From Cryptomeria japonica (lineage: Eukaryota > Streptophyta > Pinopsida > Cupressales > Cupressaceae), in assembly GCF_030272615.1 (NCBI RefSeq), contig NC_081412.1, forward strand, positions 346,212,169 to 346,276,168: a stretch of 64,000 bases of DNA, written 5' to 3'. How positions within the stretch are numbered: the first letter of the stretch is position 1; every line of letters starts with the position of its first letter. The notes below the pieces were generated by a model. The model saw only the letters and a list, made by a program, of their open reading frames with translations. It was not told the DNA's origin and searched no databases. Positions 1 through 11,769 of the stretch are shown in pieces. Both the position numbers and the translations under genes were made by a program.

Positions 1-1438
1 TGAAGGAGTTACTGATGAGGAACCGACAGACAATGGATGGGCTTTTGTTGCAATAATAGAAGATCAACCGACACCTACTGTTCAACCGGTAGAGCAGGCC
101 CTGACAACTAAAATTGAAGAAAAGGATGAATGGATCATTGATTCTGGATGTTCACATCATATGACTGGTGATAAGAGTAAATTCTTAACCTTTCAGTAAT
201 ACAATGGAGGTCTAGTAAGATTTGGAGATGATAAAGCTTGTTTGATCAAAGGAAAAGGCACTATATCTTTTGATGGTAAGCACAATACTGATAATGTTTA
301 CTATGTTGAAGGTTTGAAGCATAATCTTTTGAGTGTTGGTCAACTAGTTGAAAAGGGATTTCAATTACAATTCAAGAATGGTAAATACAAAATCATGAAT
401 AGAAATGGTTTGGAAATAGCAACCGGTAATTAGAATAGAGGTAATATCTTTCATTTGAATAACAATGAGAAGACATGCTTGATTGCACATATTGATAAAA
501 TTTGGTTATGGCATAAGAGACTGTGTCATGCACATTTTGATTGCATTGTGAAAATCAGTACAACTAAGACAATAAGGGATTTATCTAAGATTGTTAAACC
601 TCACAATCTGGTATGCAAGGAATGTTAATTTGGAAAGCAAGTTAGAGAAACTTTTAAGAGTATTCCAGAAAAATCCAATAATGTTCTTGACTTAATTCAT
701 ACTGATTTATGTGGTCCAACAAGAACTAGAAGTTTACAAGGAGATAGATATTTCATGCTAATCATTGATGATTATTTTAGAATGTGTTGGGTTACTTTTC
801 TCAGGGAGAAATCAGAAGCTTTTGGGAAACTCAAACTATTCAAAGTGATGGTAGAGAATGAAACTGGTAAGAAAATCAAATGTTTGAGATCAGATCAAGG
901 AGGTGAATTCACATCTAAGGAATTTAATACATTCTGTGAAGTGAATGGAATTAGAAGACAATTATCAACACCTCAGACACCCCAGCAAAATGGAGTTGTG
1001 GAAAGGAAGAACAAAACTATTTTGGATGCAGCTAGAAGCATGATATCAGAAGCAAACCTACCTCATGTGTATTGGAGAGAAGCAGTCAATACAACTGTTT
1101 ACACATTCAACAAAGTTCACATCAAAGGTGAAACCGGTAAGACCCCTCATGAACTATGGTTTGGTAATACTCCTACTCCTAAATATTTCAGAATATTTGG
1201 AAGCAAATGTTATATTAGGAGAGATGATTATATTGGGAAATTTGATCCTAGAAGTGATGAAGGAATATTTCTTGGTTATTCATCTAAGAGAAAGGCACAT
1301 AGATGTTTTAATAAGAGATTGCAGAAAATAATTGAAAGTGCAAATGTGAAGATTGATGAACAGTTTAGAAGGTCTATAGACTCTGAACCATCAATTGAGA
1401 TAATCACAAATGAACCTACAATGAGTACACCGGTATAG
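1..1438 (+). pseudogene. Copia-1 gag tail, protease, pre-integrase and integrase
   Basis: Reading starts inside the acidic tail of Gag. The aspartic protease active site WIIDSGCSHHM is encoded around 130-162. The zinc-binding pre-integrase segment follows, with LWHKRLCHAHF and CKEC around 505-625. The integrase core follows with its three acidic positions visible: Asp in HTDLCGP (about 705), Asp in RSDQGGEF (about 890) and Glu in NGVVERKN (about 1000). The frame is broken by stops at about 197 (TAA), 431 (TAG), 626 (TAA) and 1436 (TAG), but long stretches between them are clean. In life this polyprotein would cut itself and insert the element cDNA into chromosomes. The catalytic residues are intact, so loss of function is due to the stops. 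Confidence 0.9.
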
Positions 1439-1572
1439 AATATTGATCCAGTCACACTGACATCATCTGAGAATTCCATAGTGACTAAAGAACAACAACA
1501 AGTGAATACACCTAGGTATGTAAGATTGAATCACTTTGAAGTCAGATAATTGGGAATAAGTATCAAGGAGTT

Positions 1573-3154
1573 ATGACTAGAGGAAGACTGGCGAATGAAG
1601 AGGTATGTCTAATTTCTCAAATTAAACCAGAAACTATTAATGAGGCATGTGAAGATAAACATTGGATTAAAGCTATGGAAGATGAATTGGAACAAATCGA
1701 AAAGAATAACACATGGACATTGGTTCCCCGACCTAAAAACAAAAATGTAATTGGAACTAAATAGGTATTCAGAAATAAACTAAATGAAGATGGTAAGGTA
1801 ATCAAAAAAAAGCAAGATTAGTGTGTAAGGGATATTCACAGAAAGAAGGAATTGATTACAATGAAACCTTTGCACCAGTAGCTAGAATTGAGGTAGTCAG
1901 ATTATTCTTAGCTTTTGCAGCACACAAGAACTATAAAGTATATCAAATGGATGTTAAATGTGCATTTCTGAATGATGATCTTGAAGAGGAAGTTTACATT
2001 GAACAACCTGATGGATTTTATTTGACAGATGACAAAGATATGGTTTGCAGGTTAAGGAAAGCTTTATATGGATTGAAGCAACCTCCTAGAGCTTGGTATG
2101 CTAGATTGGACAAATATATTTTGAAGCTTGGTTACACTAAAGGTAATGCTGACAACAACTTATATTACAAAGTGACTAATGATGATATCTTGGTTATTGA
2201 AGTTTTTGTTGATGATATCATTTTTGGAGGAGAAGATGGATTGTGTAAAGACTTTTCTAATAAGATGCAGGAAGAATTTGAAATGTCTATGATTGGGGAG
2301 ATAAAATTATTTTTAGGATTGCAGATTTGATAGACTAATAAAGGTATATTCATAAATCAATCAAAGTACTTGAAGGAATTAAGAAATTTGGCATGGAAAA
2401 CTCTAAACTGATAAGTACACCTATGACTACAACTGATAAACTATCATTAAAGGATGAATCAACACCTGTTAATCCAACAAGATACAAATCTATGATAGGA
2501 GGTTTACTGTATTTGACACAAACAAGACCTAATATTATGAATGCAGTATGTATTGTTTCAAGATTTCAGAGTAATCCTAATGAAAATCATGAATCAGCAG
2601 TAAAAAGGATTTTACGGTACCTACAAGGCACAACAAATCTTGGCTTATGGTATCCTAAAGATGAAAATTTTGATTTATGTGCATACACAGATGCAAATTG
2701 GGTAGGAGATGTAGATGACAGAAAAAGAACCACCGACAAAACATTTTTTCTAAGCAGTAGACTAATTTCATGGTTGAGCAAGAAACAAAGTTGTACATCA
2801 CTATCAACAACAGAATCAGAATATTTTGCAGCAACAACTAATTGTACACATGTATTATGGATTAAGAAAATGTTAAAGGACATAAAGGTAAAATGCAAAG
2901 AACCTATAATCATTTACTATGATAATATGGCAGCAATTGATATATCAAATAATTCGGTATTTCACTCTAAAACTAAACATGTTTCTATCAAATTCAATTT
3001 TCTAAAAGAGAATGTTGAAGCAAAAGAAGTGAAATTGATTTATGTGAATACTAAAGAGAAGATTGCAGATATCTTTACTAAGCCTTTGCCTAAGGAAACT
3101 TTTGAATATCTAAGAGAGCAGCTTGGAGTTATACCCTCACTGGTAGAAACTTAG
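1573..3154 (+). pseudogene. Copia-1 reverse transcriptase and RNase H
   Basis: Reverse transcriptase begins with the copia signature around 1680-1760 (MEDELEQIEKNNTW, then VIGTK). There a Trp codon of the conserved KWVF motif reads TAG at 1762. A frameshift in a run of eight A near 1804-1811 moves the frame. The catalytic segment reads [10 protein letters not shown] (about 2200-2230), so both Asp residues are present. A TGA at 2328 and a further frameshift near 2380 separate it from RNase H (2393-3154), which shows TDANWVGD, STTESEY and YYDNMAA and ends with the usual DIFTKPLPK tail. It would copy element RNA into DNA and degrade the RNA strand. The damage is limited to three or four lesions. 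Confidence 0.9.
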
Positions 3155-3526
3155 ATACTTGGAGCATGGCATCAGACCGACAGAATTAACAGAGAAATTT
3201 TTTTCCGGCTTTGATGAAGGAGAGCTACTTCTTAGGGGGAGTAGATTGAATAAATTTGGTTATAACAATTGTAATAAGTTCTATGAACTGATTGTATTTG
3301 GTTTTGTATTGCTTTGACATTTGATGTCAAAGGGGGAGAGATATCTATGGAAAAACACATTATCTTTTGGGGAGAGATTATTCATTGGGGGAGAGACTGT
3401 TACTCTCTGTATCTGTATTTTGATGATCTCTTTGGGAGATTGTTGGTTTTTGGTTTTTGGCATTTCTCCTTTGGCACTTAGATGGTTTTTCCATCTTGTG
3501 TTGCTATCAATACCAAAGGGGGAGAT
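3155..3526 (+). other. Copia-1 3' non-coding segment with repeated polypurine tracts
   Basis: After the RNase H stop there is no further frame of note. The segment holds several purine tracts of the form GGGGGAG or GGGGAGAG (about 3235, 3330, 3370 and 3390) before the final tract AAAGGGGGAGAT at 3515-3526, which abuts the LTR start and is the expected primer for plus-strand DNA synthesis. Extra upstream copies of the tract are a known habit of Sirevirus-type copia elements. The repetition is seen directly; its function here is inferred. Confidence 0.75.
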
Positions 3527-4602
3527 TGTTGGTATTATGGATGTGTTGCATTGGTTTTGTCATTGATGTCAACACTTGTCAACACTTGAGAACACTTGGA
3601 GATTCTTGGTTATGTTCACCGACATGCTCAGTGACTTATGCACAGCCACCGGTATCTGGTTAACCGACATGTTATATTGTTCACCGACACTGAGGATGAT
3701 CTGTTATCATTTGGAGATTACTTGGTTATGCCGAAGACATTGTTTGGACACTTGGTTTTGATGATTTGATTATTGGTACAATTGAGTTTGCATATTTGCT
3801 GTTACCAACAAATAGGTCTAGGTTATGGACTGGCAAGCATTATCTATTCCAGATCAGCACGACATGTTATGGAGATGTTTTATTGATTGGTTATAATTGT
3901 AAATGCATTGAGCCGACATCATGCATCACATAATGATTCATTTGTAATTGATTTAATTGTAATATCTTAGTGAGCCGACCTACACATGTGGTCTTAGGTT
4001 TTGGTATATATGTAAGATTTCATTTGTGAGATTATGTGGAGGAGTGGAAAAAGGATTGTAATAAGGTATATGCGAATATAAGCAGAGCTATACACGTAGA
4101 CAACATTTGAAGATACAAGGAAGGTATGAGGAAGACAATCAGAGCTTAACCGGTACTGAATCCATCATATGAAGATGCTACTTTAAGTAGTACATTATCA
4201 TTGGATTTAACCATCCAATTGTAGTCAGTGTGACTCCATTTTGTGATTGAGCAGTGAGCTCTAGGTAGTTGGCCTCTCTGCTTGTGCAGACCCCATTTGT
4301 ACACACATACTATCTGTAGTAGTATCATCTGATTGTGGGTATGGTTTCCCACCATGGTTATTCCCCTTACAGGGTTTCCACATACAAATAACTGTGTTAT
4401 GTGTTGTGTATGTTATTTGTCTTTCTGTTTCATGCATTAAACTTTACCGGTACTGTTATTAATTGCTAAACTGTCTACCAACATTAATGTTTGGTTTACT
4501 GGTATTATGCACTAAGTTTGGTTAAGTTATATTTGGATTGAAATTAATAGACAACTGATTCACCCCCACCCCCCCCCTCTCAGTTGCCTCCGGGTCCTAA
4601 CA
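3527..4602 (+). repeat. Copia-1 3' LTR
   Basis: The LTR starts TGTTGGTATTATGG directly after the polypurine tract and ends CCTAACA at 4602, giving 1076 bp with TG...CA ends. It ends in a C-rich stretch and CCTAACA, similar in style to the Copia-2 LTR ends but different in sequence. No reading frame of interest. The end at 4602 is chosen from the TG...CA rule and the change to gypsy-leader sequence. The 5' LTR is outside the window, so the boundary cannot be confirmed by pairing. Confidence 0.8.
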
Positions 4603-4969
4603 GTTATGACTGTATTTAATTATTTAAATCCAGGAAATTTGCTGATTTTGTCGAATTTTGATTCCTCTAAAATAAAAAATATTTCCCAATTTCAACATTA
4701 CAACTTTCAAGGAAACATTTAAAATTAAGTGGTTAATTATAATCTGTCCTAATTTTAGAACCTTAATTTTGTCAATTTTAATTAAGTGGTATCCCATTGG
4801 CCCTAATTTTAAATTTTAATCTTTTTATCATAAATTTTCTTGAGAAGCGTGCCATTTCCTCTTTCCACAAAGTTCAAATTGTCTAATCATCATTTTCTTG
4901 AATATTGCATTATTCAATTTTGCAAACTTGGTTTCCAAAATTCAAAAATTCAAATTTTCCCTCTAGTGC
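4603..4969 (+). other. Leader of gag-only gypsy element, AT-rich, no gene
   Basis: This AT-rich segment lies between the end of the Copia-1 LTR and the first gag ATG at 4970. I see no coding potential and no recognisable primer-binding site; that site would lie further left, beyond Copia-1. Confidence 0.55.
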
Positions 4970-6942
4970 ATGAGTTTTACGACTATTAGTCCTACCTATA
5001 CTATCCCCGTTAGACAAAGCATTAGAATTAAGGCTTACCAAGGTTTAATTACCAAAGAGATGGAGCCTAATTTGGGAGACTTCTTCAATGAGGATAGTGC
5101 TAATTCTTCCCATCCTAATAACATCCCTATCTACCCAATTGTTGATTCTAATGATGAAGAAGAATCTTTGACTAGAGTTTCCATAGATCAACTTTCAAAA
5201 TTGGATAATCAATTCGACAAATTCCAACAATGGATGTCCCAAGAATATCTTAATAGTGAAGCTCTTCCATTAATTGAAGGTCTAAAATACATGATTCAAA
5301 GTATAAGAATGGAATTGATATATTGCATGGTATTGCTCACATAAAGAGTTGTGCTGAGAAATTAGGTTATTCAAAACCTCCTACACAAATGAATCATTCT
5401 ATTCCTTTGACCACTTCAATGACTAGTATTCCTACTTTCACTTCAAACATCATGACTACATCAACTCAAAATGTCATACCTACAACCATTATTCATGGGG
5501 ATAATCCCTTTTCCTCAATCAATCCTCCATCTTTATCTATGCCTTCAATGAGTATTCCTATTGTCTCCCAACCAATCATTCTATCCCTCCTTTCGATATA
5601 CCATTTCCTACTCAATCATCACTCATGCTTAATTACCATAGTGTTCCACCACCTTGTTCTCAATCAATGTCTTTTTCAATAACATCACACCGCCTTCTCA
5701 ATCAAACATGTCTAACATAAATTCCTCAACCAAAGCAACCATTAATAACCTTGCTCAAACTGTGTCTTCATTGCAATAACAAATCGCTTCTATGAGTCAG
5801 TCCAAGTTTAGTGTACCCACATTTGATGTTGCAAGCCCACTTTCTCTTGACATTGTTAGAGTTGTCCCTCCTAAACATGTTGAAGTCCCTCAATTGGAAC
5901 TCTATAATGGAAAAGGTGATCCTTTAACACATGTCAAAATATTCCAAACTTTGTGTACTGACTTTGCTTATGATCAAAGATTGCTTGCCAATTGTTTACT
6001 AGAACACTAAGAGATAAGGCTTTACAATGGTATTGCTCTTTGCCTTCCTATTCCATTACTTCTTTTCAACAATTAGCAAATGATTTTATTCAACAATTTA
6101 AAAACAACATAGGTCCTAAAATCACTTTGACTGATTTAATGCATTGTAAACAAGGTGTTAAAGAAAAAGTGACTGATTTCATTGGTAGATATAAGCATTT
6201 GTGTTCTCAAATTTATTTTCTAGTGCCTGATAATGATATTCAAATAATTTTCATTTCTAATTTGCAAAAAGACATTAGGGAAAAACTTCTCCTTTCTGAG
6301 TTTACTTCCTTTCCACAATTGTGGGCAACACTTCATAATTATCAACTAACTGTGAGTCAACTGGAGCAATCTACTCCTATGGCTCCGAGTGACAAGGGTG
6401 AGAGTGCTCAACAACCGTTTGCGATGGTCAAACCTAACAAAGGCTTCATAAAATTCAATGACACCATCAACAACAACAATGTGAATGCTACAACAGGTGT
6501 GCCTCCTATTTCTAAATTTTTCAAAAGAGAAAGACAATTTACTCCTTTGAATGAATCTTTTCATAGCATCGTGTCTCAGTTATTACAAAGAAATGTTATC
6601 AAACTTCCTCCAATAAAACCAGTTGACCCTTCTAAGGCAACCTCACCTTACTTTGATAATAATTATTTTTGTCAATTTCATCGTCAACCTGGTCATGATA
6701 CTGAGAAATGTTTTGCATTAAAAAGTAAGATTCAAGACCTGATTGATAATAATACTATATATGTGGCAGGTGTGAATGATAAGGGAAACAAATTAGTGGC
6801 TCTTCCTAATCAAAATCTTAATATTTTCACTGTTCCTTTACCCTTTCATACCTCTAATGTGATTGAGACCGAACATACCTCTTTCTCTCCCTCTTATTTC
6901 ACTACCATGACTCCAAATTTGGTGAATATGGTAGAGAAATAA
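4970..6942 (+). pseudogene. Gypsy-type Gag of the gag-only element
   Basis: The reading begins at ATG 4970. It runs in pieces to 5344, shifts frame to 5682, resumes at 5792-6010, and after one more shift is open from 5992 to 6942. The retrotransposon Gag capsid core is recognisable: PPKHVEVPQLELYNGKGDP (about 5870-5925), then ALQWYCSLPSYSITSFQQLANDF, and a zinc-knuckle-like CQFHRQPGHDTEKC at about 6667-6710. That last motif (CxxH, GH, then C) is typical of Tat/Ogre Gags. Gag would package element RNA into particles. Three frameshifts make it a pseudogene, but the 316-codon C-terminal half is open. Confidence 0.82.
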
Positions 6943-7300
6943 GAAACACCTAAGGATCCATGTATCACATTTGACCCTAGTGAGACCATTAGAGCACCCG
7001 ATGACCCTTTATACATAGTTGCGAAGATCCAATACAAACCTTGTCGAGGTGTGCTTATTTATCCCTCTTGCATGGTTAATGTCATCATTGAAGATATCTT
7101 TATACTTTACATTTGCATCAACCAATCTAAGATGATACTAATGTGGTCATTAAGTTATTTGATAGATTTTCTTGTGAAGTTAGGCTAACCTTTGGTATCT
7201 TCCATGAAGGCTTTTTCCTCTCCAATCCATAAGTGTTTGAAATTTCCCCATAATGGAGAAATCATAAATGATAACCATAGCTTATTTTGACCAATTGAAA
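6943..7300 (+). pseudogene. Degenerate retroviral-type aspartic protease of the gag-only element
   Basis: In frame after the gag stop at 6940 one can read DDPLYIVAKIQYKPCRGVLIYPSCMVNVI and, after a gap, HKCLKFPHNGEII. The same landmarks frame the protease of the Tat-like element at 36083-36472 (FIDGGAGLNIY and QCLKFPYNG). Here the catalytic Asp-Gly-Gly is replaced by Tyr-Pro-Ser, so no activity is expected. The middle of the domain appears deleted. Assignment rests on motif spacing only. Confidence 0.55.
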
Positions 7301-7404
7301 GAAGCCCAGGTATTCCTATTGATTACTTTTGGCCTCAACAATTTCAATCTCTTTCAGCAAGAAGTGATTCTCTCTTTCAATCTTATAAAAAATGGAAGAA
7401 AGAT

Positions 7405-8211
7405 ATGATCTTATCCTTAAGCCAACCTAGAACTCCAACACTTGATATCCCCACTATTCTTGAAGATGAAGTTCTTCCTCTAACAGATAGAACTAATCTT
7501 CCTCCTAAGGAAGATTCCCAACCTGTTCCTATGGATGGAACTATGCCTTCTCCTAAGAAGAAAAATAATATCCCTCCTAAGGTTAGACCTGTATCTCCTC
7601 CTCATGATGGACTTGGTCTTCTTCCTACACAAAACATTCCTCCTTTATATGGTGCAGTTCCACCTCCTTGCTCTTATAGAGAGAAGAGACCCACCTCTCC
7701 TCTTGTTCAACCTAAGAGACCTCAACCTAACCATCCAACTACCAAAGATGAAAACATTCCTCTTTCAACAAATATTTCTCCTTCAAAAAACATTCCTCCT
7801 TCAATAAATATTCCTCCTTCTTCTCAGCCTTCCGCTAAGACTCGACGAAATCATTGTGTGAGAGATCACCAATGAAAAGGTCATTGTAGAGCTCGTGATG
7901 TTGTTTCTCAAACTATTCAATCTCCCAAAACACTAACAGTTGACATGATTCTATTTTATCCTAAGCAAGATGTTGAACCTAAATATCCAAATCATAAGTT
8001 GCAAAAAACATGTGATGGTTTTACTTCTATTCATGTTAGGGATCCTCTTTCTATAAATCTTGGTGAAGAAATAGGTGAAAATGTTATTCATGATGAAAAT
8101 ACAACTCCTAATGCTTCTGATCATGAATATGAATATGTTGATGTTGACAAAGATTTATCTGCAGAATTTTCAAAAGCCTTGATCCTAGCTCCTCAAAACA
8201 AAAAAAAGTGA
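7405..8211 (+). pseudogene. Proline-rich C-terminal frame of the gag-only element
   Basis: Two open pieces in one frame (7405-7875 and 7945-8211) are separated by a TGA at 7873. The first is rich in Pro and Ser, with repeated NIPPS-like blocks near 7780-7830. The second is acidic. I recognise no enzyme domain. Position after gag-protease suggests it is what remains of, or replaces, the pol linker. The absence of reverse transcriptase downstream is the key point. It might be a filler region with no protein product. Confidence 0.4.
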
Positions 8212-9131
8212 CTTAGAAAATGAGCATTGTCCTTGTTTGGATCTTGTGATAGCTCCATCTATTGTGCTTAATGTTGCTCCTTTGGCATGTTTCCCGCCTT
8301 CCCAAAATAGTGATCAATATGATCGAGAGGTGGATGTCATGCTAGACTAGTTGCATTAGCACCGTAGATCCTCTACCTCTCTCCTTTCTTTCTCTTTTGT
8401 GCCAATTCTTCTATGTGTATCCCTTTTCTTCTATTTATTGTCCCTAGTGATGTCTACTTGAGGATGATGCAAAGCATTGATATCTCTTTTGGTCTCTTTC
8501 ATGTTGACTCAAAAGACACATGTGTTCCCTTTCTTCCAAGGTGGTTTCCTTTCTTTGGGGAACGAGGACTGTTCTATGCATATATATACATGATATACAT
8601 GAGTTATCATACAACATACTGACCCCAAGGAAAGTGAAGCCACCTCGTGCTCTGTTTTCATTATCCTTGGGTTTATTCCTCGATTGGGGGCTAAATCCTT
8701 GTGATAACGTGCTCTCTCTCTCTCTCTCTCTCTATCTTTGTCTCCGTCTCTCTCTCTTTGGTGTATCATACCTTAAAGCAATTGCTCCTGATAAGGCTTG
8801 CGCACTCACTTTAATGTGGGGGCATACACTCCACTCATATTTTCCTTCTGGATACTTCGAGTTATTTAGTGGACTTGTCTTTGCTTTGTAATTTTTGGTA
8901 TCCTTGCTTTTCATGACTCATAGTGAGGGGAACTTGGCTACTTGCAGTCATGGTTCTCTCCCTCTTTATCTTCCCTTTTACTTTGTCAATTTAAGTCTTA
9001 AGATCCTTAGTCCACTGGGGGCTTGGTGTATCTTGCCTCCTTGACGTGGTGAAAGTCTTTCAGTCTTGTTTCCTTGTACTTTACCAGTAGTATTAGTGTA
9101 CACTTATACTCCCGTTAAAGTGGGGGATAAA
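8212..9131 (+). other. 3' non-coding region of the gag-only element with CT microsatellite and polypurine tract
   Basis: A CT-dinucleotide run (about 8710-8758) is the only simple repeat. Several short frames cross it but none has recognisable content. The segment ends in the purine tract GTGGGGGATAAA (about 9120-9131), directly followed by the LTR start TGTAGCATC, as expected for plus-strand priming. Confidence 0.6.
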
Positions 9132-10324
9132 TGTAGCATCATAAAATTGTGACCTTGTAATTTTCGATCGTATTTGGGTCTTTGCATTGGCGGATGAATC
9201 CCTAAGCCTGATTGGAGACCCGAGACATGCTCAAAACAATTGAAGTTTGCACCCTGCACTACTTTTTGTCACTGCTTGTCCTGAATTAAGGTAGGACAGG
9301 GGCGTGGTGCCGCTGTCCCCCCTAGGACAGGGACATGGCGCCCCTATCCCTACCCTATTTTGGGCCTCCCTTGATCAAATCCTGCATAGGGCTTATCAAT
9401 TGTGAGCGGGGAAAGTTTTCCTATGTCCACCTAAGATGGAAAATCAGTTAAAAACCCCTAATTGGAAAGTATATAAGGAGCATAGGTTCAAAAAGTGAAG
9501 TCAAGCGAAAATTAAGTTCATGAGAAGAGCGACGATAAGCGACAACCAGTTGATCATAAAGCACAAGCAAACATTCAAGCATCCATTGAGCATTTCAAGT
9601 CTCCTTTCAAGGCTAGGTGTTGCATTCAAATCAAGGATTCAACAATTGAAGAGGAGATCCCTATCAACATTCAAGACATTTTATTCCACATATCCTTTCA
9701 ACAAATTCTATCAACATTTCAATTGCATCCTCTCTTGAGGTGGATTCTACTTCAAAAATTTCCTTTCATTTACTTGCAATTATTTTCAATCACTTGGTTA
9801 ATTTCAAAATGGGGTTTGACCTGAAGGCAAACCTGCAATCCCAACTACATTTTCTCTTTTCTATGTGTAGGTTGCAAGTGTGCAGATGTAATTGCAGGTT
9901 TAGGATTCATTTTTAGAGATGGAAAAACCCTTTTTGGCATGCGGATTTTTGGAGCACCAAGTACACTTTCAAGCTGGTCCCAAAAATGTTTTCTCAAATT
10001 TGCAGGGGAGCTCCATCTCAACATCTTACTGCTAATTCTAGGTGCACAGCTTCATATTTACACTTAGTCTCAATTCGTTTAACTCAACTTGTCTATTTTA
10101 AAAGAGGGTTTCTTTACTTTCCAAATCCATTGCCAAATTCCTTACAATTCATTTAGCATTCAATCTCTTTCCATTGGGATTGAATCTAGTGAATTCAACC
10201 CCCATCTTTTAAATTTAATGTGCGTGAGAAGTTGAAGGGAATCCTTTGTGAATCTCCCATTCCTCTTTTGAGGGGAGTAAAGATTTCCACTTGATGTCCC
10301 CTCATCACTTTTCACCACATTACA
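9132..10324 (+). repeat. 3' LTR of the gag-only gypsy element
   Basis: Starts TGTAGCATCATAAAATTG after the purine tract. A promoter-like TATATAAGG lies at 9470-9478. The right end is set at ACATTACA (10324) because the preceding bases resemble the end of the solo LTR at 46541-48182, which begins with a very similar TGTAGCGTCGTAAATTG. Both LTRs also carry GGACAG...GGCGC...GTCC hairpins (here 9294-9318). The 3' limit is less sure than the 5' limit because the partner LTR is outside the window. Confidence 0.65.
9470..9478 (+). promoter_or_regulatory. Likely TATA box in gag-only element LTR
   Basis: TATATAAGG lies about 340 bp into the LTR, in the expected place for the element promoter. Only the motif is seen; a transcription start was not assessed. 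Confidence 0.45.
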
Positions 10325-11769
10325 ACCACTAATATCATTCTTGAAAATTCCATCTGAAGAACACAAGCGATCACATAAAAAGAAAAAGAGCATGCATAAA
10401 ACCATGAACCACAAGTAGCAAAGCTATGAGCTCATGATGAGAAGAAAGGGGGAGACATGGATACACATTATAGTTTTAGTTTCTAGGTGATCCATGAGAA
10501 GAAGAGAGAGAGGACATGGATAAAATAATCTAGTTATGTTTTACTAGGTGATCCATGTTAGAGAGGAGAGTAGAAATAGTCTAGTTGTTTTTTGCTAGTT
10601 CCACTCATCTTGCTGTGTGTGCAACTATTTGGTTTTAGGTGTTAAGCATCCCATATAAGAGTTTGTTTTCTCTAGTTTCGAGCATCCAACAACCTATGTA
10701 GGCCATGAAATTAAAAATGCAAATGTGTGTTTGGTATCAGGAACATCTCGTGTAAGAGTTTGTTTGCTTTGGTTTTGAGTATGTGTAACCTCATGTAAGA
10801 CAAATATATGCTTGTTTTTTAGGACATATCGTGGAAGAGTTTGTTTTCTTTGGTTTTGAGAATGTACACCCTCTATAAGACATATAAATGTTGTGTCTAG
10901 TTTTGGGAATGAAGTATCTTGTGTAAGAGTTTGTTTTCTTTGGTTTTGAGAATGAACACCTCTTTTAAGACATGCAAAAATATAGTACAATATATTCTAA
11001 AGAATATGGTCTACCCCCATTAAAATGTAAACATAGTCCTATTTTGATGTCTTATGGAAGCTGGGAACAAGGATACCCCCCTTAAAAACCAATGAGATAT
11101 CCTTTTAAATTCAAGACAAAGAGGTAATACTCTTATAAGCAAGGATAAGATAGTTGAAAAAGAGATATCTTGCAACAAGTGTAAAGGGAATCCTTAGAGG
11201 AGAAGATATATTTTTTCAAAAGAAATCTACCTCCAAGAGGAGTTCTTGAATAAACATAACATATTCTACCAAAAGAAGGTAAGGAGAACAATAATGCCTA
11301 CCTTCCTCTTATTGCTAAGTGAAAGGGATTCTTGATGAAGGATGGCACACTTTTGATCCAAAGTGGAGGGGTTTGTTTATAATAGATATACATTGCCAAG
11401 TGTAAAAGAGGTTATAGTCAAGGATACACACCTCTTGCATAAGAGAGAATCCTTGAGAAAACAACAACTTCACAAGGAATAACATCAAATCATAATAAAA
11501 TACCATGTTGGTTCCAAAATCAATAGATCGTAAAACCCTGAGAGTATGCCAAATAATTAGGTTTTACAATTGATCTAGCCAACGAACAAGAATCTCCCAA
11601 GGGTAGATATCTTTTTCTCTTCTATGCTTTGGAGGGTGTACCCTTATAATCATAAATCATTCACTCCTTTGAATGATACTACAATACATTGAAACCTTCA
11701 CACAATTTATGAGTGAAATTATCTCCTTTATCTATTTCTTTCTAGCATGAGGATATTAAAATAGATAAC
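10325..11769. other. Unassigned sequence between two elements
   Basis: No gene or LTR structure recognised. It contains one purine-rich GAAAGGGGGAGACATGG near 10443 that could be a leftover copia 3' region, two copies of AGGTGATCCATG (about 10485 and 10548), and the degenerate tandem repeat listed separately at 10656-10985. The rest is AT-rich. Confidence 0.5.
10656..10985 (+). repeat. Degenerate tandem repeat, four units of about 81-97 bp
   Basis: The core AAGAGTTTGTTTTCTTTGG recurs with small changes at about 10656, 10753, 10834 and 10924. Each copy is followed by TTTTGAG-AATG and, further on, a TAAGACAT-like block. Unit spacing is 97, 81 and 90 bp. This looks like an old, drifting minisatellite. 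Confidence 0.75.

Larger units (their letters stand above)
1..4602 (+). mobile_element. Copia-1: 5'-truncated (by window edge) Ty1/copia retrotransposon
   Basis: The element runs from the end of gag through protease, integrase, reverse transcriptase and RNase H to a polypurine tract and a 3' LTR. Domain order (integrase before reverse transcriptase) is that of Ty1/copia. Its 5' LTR lies left of the window. The 3' LTR ends in CA at 4602, and directly after it the leader of an unrelated gypsy-type element resumes, so Copia-1 appears to be inserted into that element. The coding region has several in-frame stops and at least three frameshifts, so it cannot make a full polyprotein. Motif wording such as DSGCSHHM and VDDIIFGG, plus repeated GGGGGAG tracts in the 3' region, suggest the Sirevirus or a nearby copia lineage; the lineage call is tentative. 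Confidence 0.93.
4603..10324 (+). mobile_element. Gypsy-type gag-only retrotransposon, 3' portion interrupted by Copia-1 on its left
   Basis: This stretch carries a Ty3/gypsy-style gag, a remnant of an aspartic protease and a proline-rich tail, then a non-coding region, a purine tract and an LTR. No reverse transcriptase, RNase H or integrase is present between gag and LTR, although about 4.2 kb is available. It therefore resembles the non-autonomous gag-carrying elements described from plants. The Gag wording (CQFHRQPGHDTEKCFALK) is like Tat/Ogre-lineage Gags. The 5' LTR lies to the left of Copia-1, outside the window. Copia-1 sits in its leader, which makes this the older element. Confidence 0.72.

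Noticed and set aside
2587-2913. Minus-strand frame of 108 codons within Copia-1 RNase H
   Set aside because: Shadow of the RNase H frame.
8509-8891. Overlapping frames of 86 and 123 codons on both strands
   Set aside because: They are produced by the CT microsatellite and neighbouring sequence in the element's 3' region. No domain, no conservation signal visible.
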